In this document: one piece after another, positions 20,490 through 26,632 of the stretch
Numbering within the stretch: the stretch's first letter is position 1
Layout of the letters: every line of letters begins with the position of its first letter
Assembly: GCF_014651115.1 (NCBI RefSeq)
Contig: NZ_BMWG01000004.1
Span: 310,001 to 374,000 of the forward strand
Origin: Streptomyces inusitatus
GTDB taxonomy: Bacteria > Actinomycetota > Actinomycetes > Streptomycetales > Streptomycetaceae
Direction: 5' to 3'
DNA length: 64,000 nucleotides
Notes under the pieces: generated by a model
Databases searched by the model: none
Seen by the model: only the letters and a program-made list of their open reading frames with translations
Told to the model about the DNA's origin: nothing
Made by a program: the position numbers and the translations under genes

Positions 20490-20701
20490 CAGGCAATGTC
20501 CTTCTCGTTTGGTCAACCGGCCCCGGCCGTTCCCGCCGGGCTGGGCGGGGGGCTGGTGGCAGGTGTGGGTGCAGCGGATCGTGTGGACCGGAGTCTCGGC
20601 CGCCGTCTGGTGCGGGAGGCGTATCTCCTGCGGGCCGGGGCACAGCTGGCACTCGCCGAGGCGGCACTCCGGGGTGAGCTGGGGCCGTCGTGCCGGGCCG
20701 G

Positions 20702-21364
20702 TCACGGGGCGCGCCGTCGGAACTCCCGCGCGGGACCGACGCTGATGACGATGGCGGTCGCGTCGTCGCGCTTGCCCTCCTCGTCCGGCCCGGCCGCCGC
20801 CACGATGGCGTCGGCGAGGGCCTGCGGGTCGGTGTGCTCGCGGGCGAGGGCTTCCAGCGCCTTGAGGCCCAGGTCGGCACCGTCGGAGAGGAGCAGCAGC
20901 AGTTCCTCCTCCGGTGCGCGGGACCGTCCCACGATCGGGGCCACGGCGGTGGCCAGGGAGACGTAGAGCTGCTCGCCCACCCCCTGCGGGATCGTCCTCA
21001 GGGCCAGGTGCCGACCGTTCCAGCTGTACGCGACCGCGTCCCCCGCCACGCAGAGTTCGATGTCCCGTCCGGGGACGGCTACCGCGACGACCACCGCTCC
21101 GTCCGGGCCGGCCCCGGGCGCGAAGTTCTCCGTGAGCGCGGCGGCCGTGAGGGCTCCCGTCGTGGCCCCCCGTCGTACGCCGATCTCCGTTGCTGCCCAG
21201 GCTAGGCGCTCGGCGAGCAGAGGCGCGCCCTCGTCGTGCCCGGCCAGGTCGACCACGGCGGCCGCGACCGTGCCGTCCGGCGCGGTGACCGTGGTCGCGG
21301 CGTCCGCGTTGTTGGGGCCGGTGCCCTGCCGGGTGGCGACGTGCGCGCGGTTGAGGCTGCCCAT
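20702..21364 (-). CDS. PP2C/SpoIIE-like protein phosphatase (prophage cargo)
   Basis: A 220-residue protein with the ordered acidic motifs of PPM phosphatases: NADAAT near residue 20, VVDLAGHDEGA (a variant of the DGxGGH motif) near 45, CVAGDAVAYSW near 115, LLLLSDGADLG near 160 and RDDATAIVI near the C-terminus. The metal-ligand aspartates are therefore kept, so it is probably active on phospho-Ser/Thr, although a partner kinase is absent. ATG 21364 overlaps the stop of the small Cys-rich gene, and its own stop overlaps a GTG in frame with the radical SAM gene. This tight coupling puts it in one functional unit. Confidence 0.75.
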   Translation of the reverse strand: MGSLNRAHVATRQGTGPNNADAATTVTAPDGTVAAAVVDLAGHDEGAPLLAERLAWAATEIGVRRGATTGALTAAALTENFAPGAGPDGAVVVAVAVPGRDIELCVAGDAVAYSWNGRHLALRTIPQGVGEQLYVSLATAVAPIVGRSRAPEEELLLLLSDGADLGLKALEALAREHTDPQALADAIVAAAGPDEEGKRDDATAIVISVGPAREFRRRAP

Positions 21365-21537
21365 CAGCGGCCACCGCCGGTCCGCAGCCCGCTGCACCGG
21401 GCGCAGCAGCAGGGCGGGTAAGCGGAGGAGACCATCAGGCCCGGCGGTACGGGCGGACCTCCGGGGCCGCCGACCACCACCGTCGGCGAGACGGGGCGCT
21501 CGCCGCCCCGGCTCATCCGGTACACCCTCATCGTCAT
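21364..21537 (-). CDS. 57-residue Cys-rich peptide, first gene of the cargo operon
   Basis: A short gene found by reading the leftward strand upstream of the phosphatase. ATG 21537 lies 10 bp after AAAGGGG, and the TGA overlaps the phosphatase ATG. The product begins MTMRVYRMSR, has a Gly/Pro/Val-rich middle (VVVGGPGGPP) and ends with a compact cysteine cluster PPCCCARCSG near residue 45. It may be a small metal-binding partner protein or a peptide substrate of the downstream radical SAM enzyme. I do not recognise a family, and its existence rests on the coupling and the ribosome-binding site. Confidence 0.5.
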   Translation of the reverse strand: MTMRVYRMSRGGERPVSPTVVVGGPGGPPVPPGLMVSSAYPPCCCARCSGLRTGGGR

Positions 21538-21627
21538 CACCGTGCATCCCCTTTGGGTAGCGAGCAGGATGTCCCCATCGAACCTGGAATGCCCGCGAGT
21601 GAAAGGAGCCTGCAGACGGGCCGTTCA

Positions 21628-21650
21628 GGGGGCCAGAATGGGGGCCAGAA
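21628..21650. promoter_or_regulatory. direct repeats in the divergent cargo promoter region
   Basis: Two copies of GGGGGCCAGAA (21628-21638 and 21640-21650) with a 12-bp period lie directly before the XRE gene start and about 90 bp from the divergent Cys-rich gene. They are a plausible binding site for the XRE regulator. Read on the other strand they resemble the CTGGCCCC units near the attachment sites. Confidence 0.4.
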
Positions 21651-21662
21651 CGGGGAGGCGGC

Positions 21663-22898
21663 ATGAAAGCGGAGAGCATCGGTCAGATGCTTGTCCGGCT
21701 GCGCACCGCGCGCGGCTGGACGCAGAAGCAGGTGGCAGACGCGTACTGTCGGGCATCCGGCACCATCGCCAAGGACTCACGGGAGGTGGGCCGGTGGGAG
21801 CGGGGCGTGCGAATCCCTGTGCCCTTCGCACGGGGCCACTTAGCCGCGATCTTCGGTGTGCCGCTCACCGTGCTGGACCGCGCGGCCGCCGTGAGCAGGA
21901 GAGAACGGGTCGTCGCGCCGTCCGTTCCGCCCGTTGAGGACACCTCTGGCCCCGGCAGCGCCGGGCCAGCACCTCTCGCGGCGGAGGCTCCGTCAACCAC
22001 TCGGCACGTTGACCCCGCCCTGGTCCCGTACTTTCAGACCCAGCTCGAAGGCCACTACGCGGCAGACATGATGCTCGGTCCCCGCGCTCTGCTGGGCACG
22101 GTCGAGGCGCAGTGCCGCCTCATAGGAGAGTTGGTCGACCAGGCCGACGCACCGACCCGGCGGTCCATGGCCGAGGTGGGCGTGTCCTACGCGACCTTCG
22201 CGGCCTGGCTTCACCTCGATGCCGGGGACCCCACGGCGGCCCTGCGATGGCACGACACAGCCCAGGAACTCGCGCACCGCTCCCACAACCGCCAGGCCAT
22301 CGCGTGCGCGCTGGTCGACCGCGCGATGGCCCGTACGGATCAGGGAGCCGGGGCGGCTGTGGTCGACCTCTGCGAGAGCGCCCTCATGGACGCCACCCAC
22401 CTGTCCCCCGAGATCCAGGTTTTCGCGCTCCAGCAGCAGGCGCACGGAGCCTCTCTCCTCGGTGAGCGCCGAGAGGTGGACCAACTGCTCGACACCGCGA
22501 GCCGATTACTTGACCGGGTGGACGTCGAAGAGTGGGGCACGGCCTGCCTGCGCACTCCCAACTACGTTGAGGTGCAGCGCGCCACTTGCTACGGACGGCT
22601 CGGCCTGGCGCACGAGGCGCACCGACTGTGGCAGCAGATCATCCCGGCGGCTCCGGCAACGTCTCGGCGCGACGTCGGGGTGTGGTCCGCCCGGCAGGCA
22701 GTCGCCTCGGCCGCACTTGGGGAGCCGGAGCGCGCGGTCGGCCTGGCGCGCCATGCTGCCGACGTCGTACTGGCCACCGGCTCTGCGCGCGCCGTCAAAG
22801 AACTGTGGGCTGTAGCAACTGCGATGTCGCCGTGGCAGGCTGAGCCGGTCGGCCAGGATCTTGCCGAGGTGCTGGCACCCATTGGCGTAGGGAGATGA
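21663..22898 (+). CDS. XRE-family regulator with TPR-like C-terminal domain (prophage cargo)
   Basis: A 411-residue protein. Residues about 5-70 form a helix-turn-helix (MLVRLRTARGWTQKQVADAY, then REVGRWERGVRIP). After an Ala/Pro linker (about 85-120), the rest is helical with TPR-like repeats (for example AALRWHDTAQELAHRSHNRQ). This architecture is common in Streptomyces regulators that sense a ligand or peptide. It is divergent from the Cys-rich/PP2C/radical SAM operon, and repeated GGGGGCCAGAA boxes lie between them, so it probably controls that operon. Its stop overlaps the next gene's ATG. Confidence 0.8.
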   Translation: MKAESIGQMLVRLRTARGWTQKQVADAYCRASGTIAKDSREVGRWERGVRIPVPFARGHLAAIFGVPLTVLDRAAAVSRRERVVAPSVPPVEDTSGPGSAGPAPLAAEAPSTTRHVDPALVPYFQTQLEGHYAADMMLGPRALLGTVEAQCRLIGELVDQADAPTRRSMAEVGVSYATFAAWLHLDAGDPTAALRWHDTAQELAHRSHNRQAIACALVDRAMARTDQGAGAAVVDLCESALMDATHLSPEIQVFALQQQAHGASLLGERREVDQLLDTASRLLDRVDVEEWGTACLRTPNYVEVQRATCYGRLGLAHEAHRLWQQIIPAAPATSRRDVGVWSARQAVASAALGEPERAVGLARHAADVVLATGSARAVKELWAVATAMSPWQAEPVGQDLAEVLAPIGVGR

Positions 22899-23200
22899 CC
22901 ATGGCTGAACCGCTGTCCAAGGAGCAGATCGAGGAGCGGATTCGAGGTCTTGACGGATGGTCGACGGACGGCCGGAAGATCGAGCGCACATACACGATCA
23001 GCCATATCCCAGGCGCTGCGTTCGTCGCGCACATCGCGGCCATCCAAGACGACCTCGGCCATCACTCTGACGCGACCCTGAGCTACCGGGGTGTGCATGT
23101 CTCGATCAGCTCAAGCGACCTCGGGGGGTACGTCGCGGAGCACGACATCGAACTGGCTCGCCGCATCGAGGCTGCCTCGCCTGGCCACGGCGCAGTGTAG
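22895..23200 (+). CDS. pterin-4a-carbinolamine dehydratase-like protein
   Basis: A 101-residue protein of the PCD/DCoH fold. Visible are the N-terminal LSKEQIEERIRGLDGW, the active-site region DLGHHSDATLSYRGVHV (His-His kept, the usual following Pro replaced by Ser) and VAEHDIELARRIE at the end. The family dehydrates 4a-hydroxytetrahydropterins, recycling pterin cofactor, but many bacterial members lack a known pterin hydroxylase partner. None is seen here. The ATG overlaps the XRE stop, so the two are co-translated. It is an unusual gene for a prophage. Confidence 0.8.
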   Translation: MTMAEPLSKEQIEERIRGLDGWSTDGRKIERTYTISHIPGAAFVAHIAAIQDDLGHHSDATLSYRGVHVSISSSDLGGYVAEHDIELARRIEAASPGHGAV

Positions 23201-23215
23201 CGGCCGCCTATGCGA

Positions 23216-23250
23216 AGAGGTCCCCGCCGCCCACTAAGGCGGCGGGGCAG
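23216..23250 (+). terminator. terminator after the XRE/pterin dehydratase operon
   Basis: A strong stem CCCCGCCGCC with GGCGGCGGGG around the short loop CACTAA, located just after the stop at 23200. Confidence 0.7.
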
Positions 23251-23328
23251 AGGCAGGCCGAAACAGGCCCTTCGCGGAGCAGCGCACGGCATAGTGCGAA
23301 GGGTGACCGTGACACAGAACGGAGAGCT

Positions 23329-23802
23329 ATGTTCTCGGACAACACCTGGGGCCTGTGCGAGTACCACACCTCAGGCTTCACCGACGGCGAGCTAGAGGCG
23401 CTCAAGGAGTACGACGAACGGTGCACCCTCAAGGGGCGCTTCGACCTGGAGGAACTGCTGCACGAGACCGGGCTGGAAGCCGACGAAGCCCTGCGACTCC
23501 GGGCCGGGGAACTGGCCCGATGGCACGACGACCTCCTGCGGCTGATGGCTGACCCTCGGATTGAGAACGAGCGTCGCCGCGAGAACGCCTTCGGTCCTCC
23601 CTACGACGACCATGGCACGGGCCCGTACGGTGGAGCCGTCGCCCGGTTCCTGGCGTTCTCCGCCGAGGACTACCACCGTCACAGGCGCGGGTACGAGCAC
23701 GCAGTCACTGTGTGGGCCCTGGGCCTTCAGGCCTTGGACAGCTACCCGCCCGATACCTGCGGCCTCGACCTCGACAACCGAGTTCTGAAGCTCTGGGGCT
23801 GA
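23329..23802 (+). CDS. hypothetical prophage protein
   Basis: A 157-residue acidic soluble protein that I do not recognise. The start is ATG 23329 with GGAGAG upstream. It has two His/Cys-containing N-terminal residues (LCEYHTSGF), a charged helical middle and an aromatic region (EDYHRHRRGYEHAVTVWALG). It stands alone between two hairpins, so it is probably transcribed independently, possibly as a lysogenic-conversion gene. A GC-rich hairpin (about 23821-23838) follows it. Confidence 0.6.
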   Translation: MFSDNTWGLCEYHTSGFTDGELEALKEYDERCTLKGRFDLEELLHETGLEADEALRLRAGELARWHDDLLRLMADPRIENERRRENAFGPPYDDHGTGPYGGAVARFLAFSAEDYHRHRRGYEHAVTVWALGLQALDSYPPDTCGLDLDNRVLKLWG

Positions 23803-24015
23803 GTTCTGGGAAATGCGGCATCCCCGCGACGGCGGGGAGTATCCGGTGAGGACGCGCGCAGTGACTAAGCGGGCCACCCCTGCTACGCAGGGCTACGAGC
23901 TGCTAGCCGTGAGCGTATCGGGATGCCTCGCTCACCCGCCAGTACCTCCGCGGAAAAGTTGCCTCCCGTCAGAACTTGGTCCCATGCGCCGGCTGTTCGT
24001 CCTACCGTCACAGGC

Positions 24016-24498
24016 ATGTGGTCCACACTCATTGCCGTCATCGGTACCCTCGCGGGCGTCGCGCTCGCCAGCGCCACTCAGGTCTGGACAGAGCGCCGTA
24101 CCGCGCGCCGGGAGCAGCGGCAGCAGGTCGCGGCTGCCACCGCGCAACTGCTGGACGCCGTGATCGGCTATCGCGAGTTGTTCTGGCTGCGGATAGCCGC
24201 GCTCCGGGCCGGGGAGCCGGAGGAGCGCGAGGAGCGCGCTGCGTTCTACCGGGCCAGATCCGAGATCACCCGGGCGCGCGATCGTCTGGCGCTGGCCACC
24301 GCCGACCCTGCGCTGATCGACGCCTCCGAGGCTGCGGCCTGGTCGGCTATCGAGCTGAGTGACATACAGCTTGGGACCCTTGTTGACGGGCGGTTTGCTA
24401 ACGCGGTCGAGGCTGCGCTCGATGCCGGGCGGGAGCGGAGCCGGGACGCCCACACCGCCCTTCGCCGGGCGGCCACGGAGCATGTGCGGCGCGGCTGA
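24016..24498 (+). CDS. small membrane-anchored prophage protein
   Basis: A 160-residue protein with one N-terminal hydrophobic helix (LIAVIGTLAGVALASATQVW, residues 4-23) and a long charged, Ala/Arg/Glu-rich helical region likely to form a coiled coil. The start is ATG 24016. It is convergent with the lysis genes, so it is not part of the late operon and is probably expressed from the lysogen. The function is unknown; similar one-helix proteins occur in actinophages. Confidence 0.6.
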   Translation: MWSTLIAVIGTLAGVALASATQVWTERRTARREQRQQVAAATAQLLDAVIGYRELFWLRIAALRAGEPEEREERAAFYRARSEITRARDRLALATADPALIDASEAAAWSAIELSDIQLGTLVDGRFANAVEAALDAGRERSRDAHTALRRAATEHVRRG

Positions 24499-24526
24499 TC
24501 CAGGCCGGGCCCGGGGGGAAACGTGA

Positions 24527-24557
24527 GAAGCCCCCCGCCGCCACGAGGGCGACGGGG
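24527..24557. terminator. bidirectional terminator between the holin and the membrane protein gene
   Basis: An imperfect hairpin CCCCCCGCCG...CGACGGGGGAG between two convergent genes, suited to stopping transcription of the late operon and of the rightward membrane protein gene. Confidence 0.55.
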
Positions 24558-24564
24558 GAGAAGG

Positions 24565-24816
24565 TCACTCGGGAGGGTCCAGGGCCTTCTTCACGGCCGC
24601 CTCAATCCGCGCCGTGAGGACGCCGTTCGTGTTGTGCTTGATCTCTGTGAGCACCTGGTCCTGTCGGCCGAGCTGTGTCATCAGGAAAGCAGCACCCAGT
24701 ACCGGGCCCACGAGGGCGACGTACTCGGCGGTCGCGCTGCCGGTCACGGCCAGGGCGACGTACCCGGCCACGCTGATCGCGAAGACCGCGATCTGGAGAG
24801 TCCTCATGGTCATCAT
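24565..24816 (-). CDS. putative holin
   Basis: An 83-residue protein with two hydrophobic segments (LQIAVFAISVAGYVALAVTG and YVALVGPVLGAAFLMTQLG) and a charged cytoplasmic tail (RQDQVLTEIKHNTNGVLTAR). That tail is typical of actinophage holins and of small membrane proteins placed after the endolysin. Its ATG overlaps the amidase stop by one base. Holins perforate the membrane to release endolysin. The assignment rests on topology and position. Confidence 0.75.
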   Translation of the reverse strand: MMTMRTLQIAVFAISVAGYVALAVTGSATAEYVALVGPVLGAAFLMTQLGRQDQVLTEIKHNTNGVLTARIEAAVKKALDPPE

Positions 24817-25610
24817 CACTTTCCTGTGGTGGGGACGCGGAGTTCGGCCCAGCTGCTCGGGCCGGGGATACCGTCGGCGGCCGCGCCGATGTAGCCGAGC
24901 TTGCGCTGCCAGGCCGCGTACGACTTCCGATCGGCCTCGCCCCACGCGGGGCCAGGCCCCACGGCGTACCGGCCGCAGCCCTCGGCCGCGAGCCGCTTGC
25001 CCATCGCGGTGATGATCTGGCTGCGACGCCCGGCGGTGAAGAAGGCGGCCCCGGGGAACGGCTCGTACTTCGCCACCGGCGGCGCGGGCTTCGGCTTCGG
25101 GGCCGGCGCGCCCGGGCGGGGCGCGCCGCGCTTCACCCACGCGTGCAGCTCGTCGCCGGGGCAGGCGGTCGGGTGCCCGTCGCGGTGGCCGAGGATCTCC
25201 GGGCCCGCGTCGCCGTGCTCGCGCAGGTACTCGATCGCGTCCCGGAGCCCGGCGAGCATGGCGTCGGTCGGCCGGGTGAGGCCCTCGGTGCCGAGGAGCG
25301 CGCACACCGCGTAGTGCCGCGAGTTGAGCGTGGCCGATCCGTTCGCGCCGGTGCGGCGGTGCGCGCCCCGGCCCTCGAACACCGTGCCGTGCTCGCACAC
25401 GAGCATCGAGTACGCGATGTCGGAGTAGTTCTCCTTCTTGTTCGCGAGGTGCGCGGCGCGGATCTGGCGGACGTAGTCGTCGCACCGGTCGTGCGTACGG
25501 GACGCGTACGCGCTCCCGAGATAGTGCACCTTGACGCCGCGCGTGGACGCGACCTTCGCGGCGGGCGAGGTGGCGGGCGCGCCCCACTGGGCGCGCCGGA
25601 TGAGCTGCAT
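24816..25610 (-). CDS. endolysin: N-acetylmuramoyl-L-alanine amidase with peptidoglycan-binding domain
   Basis: A 264-residue lysin. The N-terminal amidase/PGRP domain (residues about 1-165) carries the zinc-ligand regions VKVHYLGS (His), AYSMLVCEHGTVFEGRG, and LGHRDGHPTACPGDEL with the His and Cys ligands. A Pro/Lys/Ala linker follows. The C-terminal region GEADRKSYAAWQRKLGY...DGIPGPSSWAELRVP is the peptidoglycan-binding repeat usual in streptophage endolysins. It cleaves the bond between muramic acid and the stem peptide. ATG 25610 has GGAGGCACC before it, so the in-frame GTG at 25625 is less likely. Confidence 0.9.
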   Translation of the reverse strand: MQLIRRAQWGAPATSPAAKVASTRGVKVHYLGSAYASRTHDRCDDYVRQIRAAHLANKKENYSDIAYSMLVCEHGTVFEGRGAHRRTGANGSATLNSRHYAVCALLGTEGLTRPTDAMLAGLRDAIEYLREHGDAGPEILGHRDGHPTACPGDELHAWVKRGAPRPGAPAPKPKPAPPVAKYEPFPGAAFFTAGRRSQIITAMGKRLAAEGCGRYAVGPGPAWGEADRKSYAAWQRKLGYIGAAADGIPGPSSWAELRVPTTGK

Positions 25611-25670
25611 GGTGCCTCCGGGCACAGAAGAGCCCCGGGCCGGGCGGCTCGGGGCGGGTGGCGGGGTTGG

Positions 25671-26180
25671 TCAGGTGGCGGTCTGGTAGGTGCCGTAGAC
25701 CTTGACGACGTCGCCGGCGGCGAGGGTCCAGGGGGCGCCGCTGGCCCAGGCGTTCCAATCTCCGGGCGTCGAGGGGTTGGCGAGCCAGATCGTGCCGGTG
25801 GTGGTCGCCGAGTTCGAGAGGTCGGCCGCGCCGAGGATGAAATTTGGGCTGGCGGGGTCTCTGTTGGCCATGGCAGTGAGGACTCCGGGCATGGTGCCGG
25901 CGGCCGTGAACGGCAGCCCCAACGAGAGGTTCCCGCTGCCGAAGGTGGTGCTGCTGCCGACGATGAGGCGTGCGTGGACGTGGCAGGTCCGACCGATCTT
26001 CATGTGGCGGCCGACCAGCGTGCCGTTGCCGATGGCCGGGTTGGTGGTGGCTCCGGTCCAGGTCGGTGTGTAGGAGGTCCAGGCGGCGAACATCGAGTTG
26101 AGCTGATCGCGGATCTCGACGTTGAGCATGGCCGCGGTCACGACCTCGCCGACGCTCCAGGTGCGCGGCGCGAACGTCAC
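25671..26180 (-). CDS. tail tip or fibre-like protein
   Basis: A 169-residue protein read from GTG 26180, which overlaps the stop of the preceding gene (GTGA). It starts TFAPRTWSVGEVVTAAMLN, a segment common at the N-terminus of actinophage distal tail proteins. The Thr/Gly/Asn-rich beta-type body contains TPTWTGATTNPAIGNGTLVG. It is probably a receptor-contacting or decorating tail protein; no enzymatic motif is seen. Confidence 0.65.
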   Translation of the reverse strand: MTFAPRTWSVGEVVTAAMLNVEIRDQLNSMFAAWTSYTPTWTGATTNPAIGNGTLVGRHMKIGRTCHVHARLIVGSSTTFGSGNLSLGLPFTAAGTMPGVLTAMANRDPASPNFILGAADLSNSATTTGTIWLANPSTPGDWNAWASGAPWTLAAGDVVKVYGTYQTAT

Positions 26181-26617
26181 TCTCCTCTCCTCGCCGCTTC
26201 GGGTATGGGCCGGTCGGGGTTGTTGGGGTCGTCCGGGTTCCACCAGTTCCGGTCGCGTACCAGGGGGCGGGTGAGCATGTCCGCCTCGATCGCGTCCACG
26301 GTCGTGGGCCAGACGACGGTGACCCAGTCGTAGCCGCACTCCGGGCACGCCATCCGCTGGTCGGAGGGCGAGATGAGCTGGGCGTTGCCGCAGTGGCAGT
26401 CGCCGAGCCACCTGTTGTGGTTGATCCGGGCGTAGACGAGGCCGCTGACGGTGACGGTGGGGACGGGGACGGTGCGGCCGAGCCAGGCCCGGTACCAGTG
26501 GAAGATCCGCTCGGCAACGGGGATGTGGGACCAGTCGTCCGCGGGGCGGCCGGGGCGGGCGGGGCGGGGGCGGTAGTACGCCTCCGCGCGTACCACCAGA
26601 GTGGTGTTGGTGGACAT
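26177..26617 (-). CDS. zinc-ribbon-containing tail-region protein
   Basis: A 146-residue protein between the minor tail protein and the fibre-like protein. It has two cysteine pairs, CHC near residue 75 and CPECG near 92, which probably bind zinc, and several Trp residues. The family is not recognised. Co-transcription with the tail genes suggests a structural or assembly role. Confidence 0.55.
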   Translation of the reverse strand: MSTNTTLVVRAEAYYRPRPARPGRPADDWSHIPVAERIFHWYRAWLGRTVPVPTVTVSGLVYARINHNRWLGDCHCGNAQLISPSDQRMACPECGYDWVTVVWPTTVDAIEADMLTRPLVRDRNWWNPDDPNNPDRPIPEAARRGE

Positions 26618-26632
26618 GCCTGTCTCCTTGGG

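Noticed and set aside
19602..21374. A single 590-codon leftward gene covering the radical SAM region and beyond
   Set aside because: The upstream part is the phosphatase gene in another frame; only the stretch up to GTG 20705 could be a real extension.
23216..24557. Short GC-rich inverted repeats considered as a CRISPR-like array
   Set aside because: They are single hairpins at gene ends with different sequences and no regular spacing; they are terminators. No CRISPR array was seen in the window.
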